A stretch of 64,000 nucleotides of DNA. Source: Lentzea sp. NBRC 105346. GTDB taxonomy: Bacteria > Actinomycetota > Actinomycetes > Mycobacteriales > Pseudonocardiaceae. The stretch lies in contig NZ_BSTQ01000007.1 in the NCBI RefSeq assembly GCF_030269605.1, positions 186,001 through 250,000 of the forward strand, given 5' to 3'. This document shows, in pieces, positions 24,300-32,600 of the stretch (positions are counted from its first letter, which is position 1; each line of letters opens with the position of its first letter). A program made the position numbers and the translations under genes. Under the pieces are notes generated by a model that was not told the DNA's origin, searched no databases, and saw only the letters and a list, made by a program, of their open reading frames with translations.

Positions 24300-25085
24300 C
24301 TAGGGGAGCTTGCGCTTACTCGGTGTCACACCCGGTCCCAGCCGGTGAATTGCTTTCCGGATCTCGCCGGGCGGCACGAGCCGCCTGACCCGGCCGGGAA
24401 TCAGCAGCGCGGCCCGTCGCAGCACCCGCAAACCCAGGTCAGGATGGCGGTACGGGGTGTACCCGTGCAGTTCGACGGCCCACGGCGGCAGCACCGAGTA
24501 CGCGAGGTGGCCGACCAACGCCTCGTAGAGCGGCAGCCCGTGCCGCAGCCATCCGGTGACCCGCGGACCGTGCAGGAAGTGGTAGATCTCGTCGGACCAC
24601 GGCGACCGCGCGAGTTCCGGCTGGACGCGGACGAAGTAGTCCTGCATCTCCGCGCGGCTGCCCGGCACCTCGTCGGCGTGCAGCCCGACGAGCGTCGCGG
24701 TCCGCCGCTGCTCGTCGAGGTAGAGGTTCTCCTGACGAGGCGTGAGCCCGTAACCGGCGCGCTGCATGACCGTGAGGAACGAGTAGACCTCCGCGCAGTG
24801 CACCCACAACAGCAGTTCCGGTTCGTCCACCCGGAGACGCCGGTGGACCGACCGCACGCGCCGCGCCGCGACGGCGAGATCGTCGGGTGCGCCGTAGACG
24901 GAGAGCGCGACGAACTCGGCCGTGCGCCGGAGCCGGCCCAGCGGATCGGTGTGGAAGTTGGAGTGCTTCACGATCGCCTCGGCCGCAACGGGATGCAGCG
25001 ACTGCAGGTACAGGCTCGAGATCCCGGCGATCCACATCGCCGGGTCCGAATGCATCTGCCAGCTCACCGAGTCCGGATCGAGCAT
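24300..25085 (-). CDS. DUF2236 / oxygenase MpaB family protein
   Basis: 261 residues, all-helical. It matches the MpaB-type family (also called DUF2236), whose known members are heme-containing oxygenases such as latex-clearing proteins. Visible segments are SLYLQSLHPVAAEAIVKHS, LLLWVHCAEVYSFLTVMQR and GYTPYRHPDLGLRVLRR, with conserved histidines that may ligate heme. The substrate is unknown. It is divergent from an F420/FMN oxidoreductase 25 bp away. Confidence 0.85.
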   Translation of the reverse strand: MLDPDSVSWQMHSDPAMWIAGISSLYLQSLHPVAAEAIVKHSNFHTDPLGRLRRTAEFVALSVYGAPDDLAVAARRVRSVHRRLRVDEPELLLWVHCAEVYSFLTVMQRAGYGLTPRQENLYLDEQRRTATLVGLHADEVPGSRAEMQDYFVRVQPELARSPWSDEIYHFLHGPRVTGWLRHGLPLYEALVGHLAYSVLPPWAVELHGYTPYRHPDLGLRVLRRAALLIPGRVRRLVPPGEIRKAIHRLGPGVTPSKRKLP

Positions 25086-25110
25086 GCATTCATCGTGCGG
25101 GGTCGCTTAG

Positions 25111-25530
25111 ATGAACGCCATGGATCTCGATGAGGCAAGGGAGATCGTCCGCACTCAGCACCGCGCGGTGTTCGCCGCGTTGCGGTCGGACGGCACACCC
25201 CAGATGTCGCCGGTTCTCGCGACCGTGGACGACGAGGGGTACGTCGTGGTCAGCACCAGGGAGACCGCGTACAAGGTCAAGCAGATCCGCCGCGACCCGC
25301 GCGTGACACTGTGCGTGCTGCCGGACAGCTTCTTCGGCCGCTGGATACAGATCGAGGGCGAGGCGACCATCGTCCCGCTGCCCGAGGCGATGGACGGTCT
25401 CGTCGGCTACTACCGCAGCATCTCCGGTGAACACGAGAACTGGGCCGAGTACCGGGCCGCGATGGAACGCGAGCAGCGCGTCCTGCTGCGGATCTCGTTG
25501 CACCGCGCCGGTCCGGACCGCTCCGGATGA
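25111..25530 (+). CDS. PPOX-class F420-dependent oxidoreductase (split-barrel flavin/F420 fold)
   Basis: 139 residues of the pyridoxamine-phosphate-oxidase-like split barrel. The N-terminal AVFAALRSDGTPQMSPVLATVDDEGYVVVSTRETAYKVKQIRRDPRV is typical of the F420-dependent branch in actinobacteria. Reduced F420 is the expected electron donor; the substrate is unknown. Either the ATG at 25111 or at 25120 may be used. Its stop overlaps the start of the next gene by four bases. Confidence 0.85.
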   Translation: MNAMDLDEAREIVRTQHRAVFAALRSDGTPQMSPVLATVDDEGYVVVSTRETAYKVKQIRRDPRVTLCVLPDSFFGRWIQIEGEATIVPLPEAMDGLVGYYRSISGEHENWAEYRAAMEREQRVLLRISLHRAGPDRSG

Positions 25531-27128
25531 AGCCGCACCACTGGCCGTGGGTAGCACTCGGGATCTCGGCCGCCGCCGCGATCGCCGCGGTCGTCGTGAT
25601 CGGCAGCAAGTCGCCCGCGGTGAACATGCCGATCATGCTCGGCGTGCCGTTCGTGGCCACGTACGTCACGCACCTGGTGTCGCGGCGGGCGCCGAACAAG
25701 GTGCTGTTCGAGTTCCGCGTGGACCGCAGACCGAGCTGGTACACCGACGCCGTCGAGGTGACCGATCGCGGACTGGAGATCACCGCCGTGTCCGGCGCCG
25801 GGCGGATGGCGCAGGGGCCGACCAAGTTGTCGTTCGGTTTCAACGAGTTGCTCGGCATCGGCACGCGGGCGGCGGTGCCCGGTGAGGCGCCGTGGATCAC
25901 GCTGTCGGACGGCCGTGGCCTGCCGGTTCCGGATGGCGACGTCGTCGTGTTGCGGACGACCGCCGGCGAACAGGTGCTGCCCGTCGAGGAGCCGCACAAG
26001 TTCGTTTCCCTTGTGCGGTCCCGGGTTTCCGGACTGCCGGACGTGCACTCCGCGGCCGTCGCCGGAAACGGTCATGTGGCCGAGGTCGGCACGCCCCCAC
26101 CGTCTACCGGCGAGCGCACCACCCCGGTGCAGGGTCCGGCCACCTCGAACGCCGGACCGAGCCTCGCCGTCCGGTGGCTGGTAGGGGCGACGCTCGCGTT
26201 GACCGGAACCGTTGTGCTGCCTGCGATTGCGCTCGTCGTCGCGCACGTGCCGTGGATCGTCCTCGGGTGGGTGGGCATCGCGGGCGTCGTGTGGGTGCTG
26301 AACCGGAACGTGCCGCGCGTCTGGGGCCGGGTGGCGCTGCTCTCGGTGCCGCTCAGCGTGTTCTGGCTGCTGGGGAAGCACGCCTACATCTGGATCCCGG
26401 TGCTGGCGCTCTGCCCGGTGCTGGGCTATCTCGGCGGCCGGATGTTCCGGCTCGGCGCCGGCCTCGGCAAGAACGTCGAGGTACGCGTGCCGCTCCGCGA
26501 TGGCGCGTCCTTGTACGTGCAGCGGGATCGCCTGTTGTACAAGCTGAACAAGTCGAAGCATGGCGGCGTGCATCCGCAGGCGCTGTGGCTGGGCGACCTC
26601 ACGCTGGTACAGCCCGGCTCAGCGCAAGATCTGCAGGCCTGGCCGATCCCCGGCGGAGTGAAGATGCCGGTCGGCGCGAGTCCGATGCTGCGTCTGGTCG
26701 CACCGCCACAGCAATGGATCCTGCCCGTGAACGAGGCAAGCGAGCTGGCCGAGCTGATCAAGTCACGGCAAGGCGTGCCGTCGCATCCGACACCGCTGTC
26801 CATCCAGGAATGGCGTGAGTTGCGCTCGTGGGCGGCGTTGCGGACGACCGGAACGGATCGGGGCAATTACAAGACCGTCGGCATCGGCTGGCGGCTGTTC
26901 GTCGCCGCGGTCGCGGGGAACTTCGGCTGGATGTTCCTGTCCACCAAGCTCTGGCCGGGCGCGGCGTTCGCCCTGGGCCTCGCCGTGGTGTTGCCGGCCA
27001 ACTGGTGGCGAGTGCGCGAGCGGATGCGCGTGGCGGAGCACAACGTGCTGCCGCCGGACAGCCCGGACTGGGGCGAGACCCGTCCGGATCACGCCCCGAT
27101 TCCGGGCTGGCAGCCCTACTTCTGCTGA
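25527..27128 (+). CDS. Membrane protein with duplicated soluble domains
   Basis: 533 residues. One pair of transmembrane helices lies near the N-terminus, a second cluster around residues 215-320 (RWLVGATLALTGTVVLPAIALVVA and later), and a third around 440-490. After each of the first two clusters is a soluble domain ending in a similar motif: EQVLPVEEPHKFVSLVRSR in the first and QQWILPVNEASELAELIKSR in the second. This indicates an internal duplication, perhaps PH-like domains. It overlaps the convergent CpnT-N-like gene by 13 bp, suggesting a link to that WXG100 module. No family name is recognised. Confidence 0.7.
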   Translation: MKPHHWPWVALGISAAAAIAAVVVIGSKSPAVNMPIMLGVPFVATYVTHLVSRRAPNKVLFEFRVDRRPSWYTDAVEVTDRGLEITAVSGAGRMAQGPTKLSFGFNELLGIGTRAAVPGEAPWITLSDGRGLPVPDGDVVVLRTTAGEQVLPVEEPHKFVSLVRSRVSGLPDVHSAAVAGNGHVAEVGTPPPSTGERTTPVQGPATSNAGPSLAVRWLVGATLALTGTVVLPAIALVVAHVPWIVLGWVGIAGVVWVLNRNVPRVWGRVALLSVPLSVFWLLGKHAYIWIPVLALCPVLGYLGGRMFRLGAGLGKNVEVRVPLRDGASLYVQRDRLLYKLNKSKHGGVHPQALWLGDLTLVQPGSAQDLQAWPIPGGVKMPVGASPMLRLVAPPQQWILPVNEASELAELIKSRQGVPSHPTPLSIQEWRELRSWAALRTTGTDRGNYKTVGIGWRLFVAAVAGNFGWMFLSTKLWPGAAFALGLAVVLPANWWRVRERMRVAEHNVLPPDSPDWGETRPDHAPIPGWQPYFC

Positions 27129-28267
27129 GGCGGCGGGTCGGGCAGGTCGAGCCGCCCGACCATCCGCGGCGGGTTCGCCGAGGACTTGACGTTGTAGTCG
27201 CTCTCGGTCGGGTCGTTCACGTTGTTCGGCCCACCGTCAGCGGGGATCCACCGGCCCGCCCGGTCCGAACGCCAGCCACCTTCATAGGGGTTGCCGCCCT
27301 CGGCGACCCGGACGGTCGACCCGTCGGGCGTCTGGAAGGTGTGGCCCTGGGTGTTGTGCCCGGCGGTGACCGAACCGTCGGGCGACGTGCCGGTTTCCCA
27401 CGTCTGGCTGAGCCCTTCGTGCCTGCCCTGCATCCCGCCGACCGCGCCGCCGACACTGCCGGACACACCTCCGGACAGGATCGCGGAACCGAAGTCCTCC
27501 AGCCCGACCTTGCCGTGCGCCAGGTTGTTCAGCACGTTGCCGCCCGCGCCGGCGATGGCGCCCTCGACCGCGCCGCGACCGGCGGCCTGCACGAAGTTGC
27601 TCGTCGTGTTGCCGAGTCCCTTACTTGCCGCGCCTACCGCACCGGACGCGACACCCGCGGCGACACCGGCGATGCCCGCGTCGACGGTCTTGCCGACGTC
27701 CCACGACTTCCGCTCGCCGGTGGCGAACTGGATGCCCTGGATCGCGGCGTCCACACCGACGTTGATCGCGACGTTGATGATGATCTGCTTGATCAGTTGC
27801 TGGAAGATCATCTGAACGGTCACGCGCGTCGCGGCCTGCGCGATCGGGATGCCCGCGGTGGACGTGCCGAACGTCGCGACCGCCGAGGCGATCATCGCGG
27901 CGATCTGCGCCGCCAGGATGATCAGCGACGCGATGATGCTGAGCTTGGTGTACTCGATGCCCAGGGCCGCGTTGTCACAGCCCGACGCGAGGTCCGTACA
28001 CAGTTGCTGCAGGTTGACCAGGTACGCGTCGCCCTCGGTGTACTTCTTCCAGTACTCCTCGAACTTCTCCGCGGTCTGCCCGCTCATGCAGCCGAGCGCG
28101 GCGGTGGACGCGGTGTTGCCGTCCCCGAGCACCTCTCCGACGGACTTGGCCGCCGCCTCCCACGCGTCGCGCAGCGCGCGGAGCTTCGTCTCGTCGCCTT
28201 CGGGCCACGACGCGCCGACGACGATGGGCGTGAGCCACTTGACGGCGTCCGGAATCTCGATGCCCAT
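27116..28267 (-). CDS. WXG100-like (CpnT N-terminal type) putative type VII secretion substrate
   Basis: 383 residues. The first 190 residues are the WXG100-like four-helix domain seen at the N-terminus of CpnT-type polymorphic toxins (IPDAVKWLTPIVVGASWPEGDETKLRALRDAWEAAA). A Gly/Ala-rich, hydrophobic middle follows (KTVDAGIAGVAAGVASGAVGAASKG), then about 120 residues of linker-like sequence with GNPYEGGWRSDRAGRW and no recognisable toxin domain. It closes a YbaB/WXG100 operon. Export by an ESX machine elsewhere in the genome is inferred; no secretion machinery is in the window. Confidence 0.75.
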   Translation of the reverse strand: MGIEIPDAVKWLTPIVVGASWPEGDETKLRALRDAWEAAAKSVGEVLGDGNTASTAALGCMSGQTAEKFEEYWKKYTEGDAYLVNLQQLCTDLASGCDNAALGIEYTKLSIIASLIILAAQIAAMIASAVATFGTSTAGIPIAQAATRVTVQMIFQQLIKQIIINVAINVGVDAAIQGIQFATGERKSWDVGKTVDAGIAGVAAGVASGAVGAASKGLGNTTSNFVQAAGRGAVEGAIAGAGGNVLNNLAHGKVGLEDFGSAILSGGVSGSVGGAVGGMQGRHEGLSQTWETGTSPDGSVTAGHNTQGHTFQTPDGSTVRVAEGGNPYEGGWRSDRAGRWIPADGGPNNVNDPTESDYNVKSSANPPRMVGRLDLPDPPPQQK

Positions 28268-28270
28268 GAC

Positions 28271-28579
28271 TCACTTCCCTCCGAACGACTTCGCGCCGCC
28301 CTGGTCGACCGCCTCCCAGGTGTCCGCGGAGGCGTCGAGGCCTTCGCGGACCGAGTGGATGCCCTCGACGAGCAGCGGGAACGCCTGGCGTCCGGACTCG
28401 GCGAGCGGCTTGTAGGTCTTGGCGAACTCCTGGCCCGCCTCGTCGTTCCCCCAGCACTCGCCCTGAGCGTCGAGGGCCGACCGCAGCGTCTCCCATGCCT
28501 GCTGCAGCTTGTCGCCGGCCGCCGAGAACTTCGGCGACGCCGACCGCAGCGCGACGGGGTCTACCTCGAGGTCGCTCAC
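28271..28579 (-). CDS. WXG100-family small protein
   Basis: 102 residues, helical hairpin of the ESAT-6/WXG100 size. The turn is ECWGNDEAGQEF, a WxN variant of the usual WXG. There is no C-terminal YxxxD/E signal, though the partner may carry one. It starts overlapping the YbaB-like gene stop (ATGA) and ends three bases before the CpnT-N-like gene starts, so it is a chaperone or co-secretion partner by context. Confidence 0.82.
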   Translation of the reverse strand: MSDLEVDPVALRSASPKFSAAGDKLQQAWETLRSALDAQGECWGNDEAGQEFAKTYKPLAESGRQAFPLLVEGIHSVREGLDASADTWEAVDQGGAKSFGGK

Positions 28580-29043
28580 CAGTTGCTCCCGCGCAGGTAG
28601 GAGTCCGGCGGCTCCTCGTCATCGGGCCGCTGGGGCTGTTGAGCGACCGGTGGCGCCTTCGGGATGAGGTCCTTCAACGACGGCGCGCCGGGGAAGAGGT
28701 CCGGCAGGTCGGGCAGTCCTTCCTGATAGGGCGCGAGCGCGGCGTCCGCCTGTTCTCGCGCCTGCAGGGCGGCTCGTTGGATCGTCTCGACGATCGACCG
28801 GCCGAGCTTCTCCGGCGTGCTGCGTTCGAACGCCGCCGGGGCGAGCTTCACGTCGGTGACGATGCCGCCCGCGTTGACCGTGGCCTCGACCAGTCCGTCC
28901 TTCGACGTGGCCTTTCCGGTCTTGGCCAGCGCGTCGGCCTGAGCCTGTTTCAGTTCCGCGGTCTGCCGTTCGAGGTTCGCCAGCATCGTGTCGACCTGGC
29001 TGCGCAGCGCCGCGTTGCGTGCTTCGAGTTCTGGGTTGCTCAC
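28576..29043 (-). CDS. YbaB/EbfC-family protein
   Basis: 155 residues. A coiled helical N-terminus (LEARNAALRSQVDTMLANLERQTAELKQAQADAL) precedes the compact YbaB core (GLVEATVNAGGIVTDVKLAPAAF) and a Pro/Asp-rich tail. YbaB proteins bind DNA as nucleoid-associated proteins, but in actinobacterial WXG100 operons a related protein recurs with an unknown role. It is the first gene of the module. Confidence 0.82.
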   Translation of the reverse strand: MSNPELEARNAALRSQVDTMLANLERQTAELKQAQADALAKTGKATSKDGLVEATVNAGGIVTDVKLAPAAFERSTPEKLGRSIVETIQRAALQAREQADAALAPYQEGLPDLPDLFPGAPSLKDLIPKAPPVAQQPQRPDDEEPPDSYLRGSNW

Positions 29044-29174
29044 TTGGTGGCCCCCTCACGAACGAGTGATGTGCCTGCCAAGACCACACCGGATGAGGCT
29101 GTTCAGCGCAACCCGGTAACACGATTCGTGAGGGGAACGATTCCACGGGGACAGTGCTGGCCTGGGGAGTCTGA

Positions 29175-29666
29175 ATGAGTGTGGTGAGACGTCGCGGTCT
29201 CGGTGTCGCGGCCGTGCTGCTGCTGGTCGCGGCGGCGGTCACGGCGGTGCTCGCTGGTGCGGGCGCGCGTCCGGTCGACATCCGCATGGTGCAGCCCAAG
29301 GCGGCGCCACCGGAGACCGTGAGCGCGTCGGCGACCACGACGATGCCCGCGATCGCTCCGCCCCCGCCCGCGCCGGACCCCGTTCCGGCCGGCCAGCAGG
29401 TGATCCCGGCCACCACCGAGCCGCCCGCCGCACGTCCTCCGGCCCCGACCACCACGTCGAAGGGCGCGTTGCTGCCCGACCTGATCAACGGCCTGTGCGA
29501 CTACATCTACCGCGACAGCGGCGGGGTCGAACACTGCGTGCCGTGGGTGCTCGACATGCGGGACGCCTGCACGTGGCTGCACGAACAGGGCATCGACAAG
29601 ATCGAGGTGCGAGGCGAGGACGACTTCGGCCTCGACCTCGATCTCGACGGAATCGCCTGCGCCTAG
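29175..29666 (+). CDS. Exported protein with Excalibur-like C-terminal motif
   Basis: 163 residues. A signal peptide (GVAAVLLLVAAAVTAVLAGAGA) and a Pro/Ala/Thr-rich linker are followed by a compact cysteine-containing domain. It ends LDLDLDGIACA, a variant of the Excalibur calcium-binding motif DxDxDGxxCE. It probably acts outside the cell, at the wall. Its stop overlaps the convergent AAA+ ATPase gene by four bases. Confidence 0.72.
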   Translation: MSVVRRRGLGVAAVLLLVAAAVTAVLAGAGARPVDIRMVQPKAAPPETVSASATTTMPAIAPPPPAPDPVPAGQQVIPATTEPPAARPPAPTTTSKGALLPDLINGLCDYIYRDSGGVEHCVPWVLDMRDACTWLHEQGIDKIEVRGEDDFGLDLDLDGIACA

Positions 29667-32600
29667 CCGGAAGCCTTCACCTGCTCCCAGCGCTCTCGCT
29701 GCTCGTCGGTCAGCCGGCCGCGCAACTCGGCCAGCTTGAGCAGGTTGGCCTCGGCGTTCGACGTCAACGTCTGCGCCTCGCCCAGGTAGTGGTCGTCGAT
29801 GACGGCCTCGACCTCGGCGTCGTTCATCACCGGGACGATCCGCGCCGCGAGCTTGTTCATGTTGCGGTAGCTGCCCTGCAACAGGAACGGCGGCTCGGTG
29901 CGGGACTCGTCGGACTGCGCGGCGGACGCGATGTACGCCCGGTTGACCCGCAGCACGACGTCGCGGACGTGGATCAGCTTGCGCAGCACGGACATGACCC
30001 GCTCCTGGTCGGACGGCACAGGCTCGTTCACGGCTCGCACCAGCGGTTCGACGTCGGTGATCTGCGAGAGGGTTTCGTTGGACGTCAACGCGTTCTCGAG
30101 GTAGCTCAGCGCGAAAAGCTCCTCGCGGCCGGACAGCACGTCCCCGAGGTTCCACACGTCCGCGCGGTTGGCGAGCATGTCCGGGATGCGGAACAGCTTG
30201 CCGGACTCGGTGTACGGGTTACCGGACATGCACACCGCGAACCGCTTGCCGCGCAGGTCGTACGTCCGCGTGCGGCCATCCCACACTCCTTCCATCTTCC
30301 GCTGTGCGTCACAGAGCGAGATGAACTTCTGCAGCAGCTCGGGCGAGGTGTGCTGGATGTCGTCCAGGTACAGCAGGACGTTGTTGCCCATCTCCAGCGC
30401 GAAGTTGATCTTCTCGACCTCCTGGCGCGCGGTGGCGTTCGGCGCCTCGGCCGGGTCGAGCGAGGTGACTCCGCGGCCCAGCGCCGGGCCGTTGACCTTG
30501 ACGAACACCATGCCGAGCCGGTTCGCGACGTACTCCATGAGCGTCGTCTTGCCGTAGCCGGGCGGGGAGATGAGCAGCAGCAGACCGGATCCGGCGCGCA
30601 GCTGCTTGTCCAGGTTCTCGCCGATCAACGGCAGGTAGACCTGGTCAACCAGGCGGTTGCGGACGAACGAGCTCAGCACCTTCGGCCGGTACTCCTCGAG
30701 CCGCAGCGCTTCCCGTTGCCGCGTCAGGAGCTCGTCGCGTTGCCGTTGGTACGCGCGGAAACCGGGGACGCGTTCCGCGGTGAACACTCGCGTGCGCGCC
30801 AGCAGTTCGTCGAGGCGGATCTCCAGTTTCCGGTCCTTGATGCGCGGGTGTGTGCCGAGCAGGCCGGTGACGGTCTCGGTGATCGTCGCGGACGAGTCGT
30901 GCCGCGGCAGGTCCGGGCAGAGGATGATCGCCACCGCCTCGGGGTCTGCTTCATCGAAGGCACCTAGCCATGCCTCGATCAGCTGCTTGCGCGCGTTCAG
31001 GTCCGACACCTCGGTGAAGTCCTCATCGACCCTCGCCTGGAACCGGTCCACGAGCTTGCGGGCGTTCGCGCTGGTCACGAAACCCTTGCCCGCGGCCAGT
31101 TCCTCGAACAGGTACTCGCCCGCCAGCGCGTCGCCGATCGCCTCACCGAACTCCGCGCACAGCAGGTCGATCTGCGGGCTGTGGCCGAAGACGTCCCGCA
31201 GCCGGCCGAGCGAGGTCGCCCGGTGCGTCCAGCTCTCGTCCGCGTGCTGTGCCCAGAAGATCTGCGCCTTCGCCCGCGCCTGCGGCGGGTACCTGAGCAG
31301 GCCGGCGCCGTTGTGCAGGCGGCGCAGCACTTCGAGGATCTTGGCCGCGTCGTGGTCGTGCACACCGCGTTCGTAGCCTTCGTCGTACCGCTGGTGGACG
31401 GCCTCCACCACGTCACCCGAGTGGAGCAACGACGCCGCCAGGTACTCGGCGCGGTAGACGTCGTTCGTCTCCGAGACGATCAACTGGTCCCAGAACGGCC
31501 TGGTCTGTGCGAACGCCTCGTCGCGGACCGGGCAGCGGTAGTCGGTGCCGGTGAGGGCGAAGAACATCTCGCCGTCGCGCGGCACCATCGTGAGGTCCAT
31601 GGCCTCCCTGGTGACCGCGAACCGGTGCCGGCCGAGCCGGATCGACTCGCCTTCGAACAGGTCCAGGCGGTCGCGCAACGCCCGGCCGGCCTCCTGCCGG
31701 GCGGCGTGCAGCTTCCCGTCGAGCTCCTCGGCCCGCACATCGCCGAGTTCGCGCAGCTCATCGGCTGTCTTGCGGACTTTGGCGACCATCGGGTCGGACG
31801 CGAAGTAGGTGTTGATGTCGTCGACACTGGCGAGCGTCTCGGTGCGGCGGCGGATGCTGCCGAGGATCCGGTCCGCGGAGCCGGCGAGCCGGTCGGCGTG
31901 CCGGGCGCGTTCGTCGAGCAACGTCTGCTTGCGCGCCGAGAACGCCTCGTAGACATCGGTCCGCTTGGCGCCGATGTCGGCGAGGAAGTCGTCGAACTCG
32001 CCGAACCGCGACTCGAGGTTCTCCAGCTGCAGCAACAGCCGGCCGAGCTGGTCGTCGCAGCGTTGCGGCGTGTCCGCGACGGCCAGCGCACCCGTCACGG
32101 CCTGGCCGAGCAGGGCGAACTCGGCGGCGAACTCGGCGCGTCCCTCATCTCGCGCGAGCTCGCGGCGTCGTCCGTCCACAGTGGCCCGTGCGCGGTTCAC
32201 GCCGGCGATCACCTCGCCGATGTGAGCGAGGATTCCGGTGCGCACCACGGCGTCCGCGATGTCGAGCGTGCTGACGACCTCGGTGAGCACCTCGAGTCCG
32301 TCGGTCAGCTCGTCGAGCCTGGTCTGGAGCGGCCGGGCCTCGGCGACCGTCGCGAACGCCTTGGTCGCGATCGCCTCGACCTCGTTGTGGTGCTCGGCGA
32401 ACGCGGCGTCGCCGCGCAGGAACTCGACCGCGCGCCGGGCGGTGGCGTTCAGCTCCTCGGCGATCGCCTTGTCCAGCAGGTCGATCTCGGCGAGGTCGAC
32501 GTACTTGACGTCCCTGAGCGTGATCAGGTGTCCCTGCGCCCGGCGCAGGTCGGCAAGCAGGCGCACCCAGGTGTCGGCGTCCTTCGGCGCCGCGCCGCGG

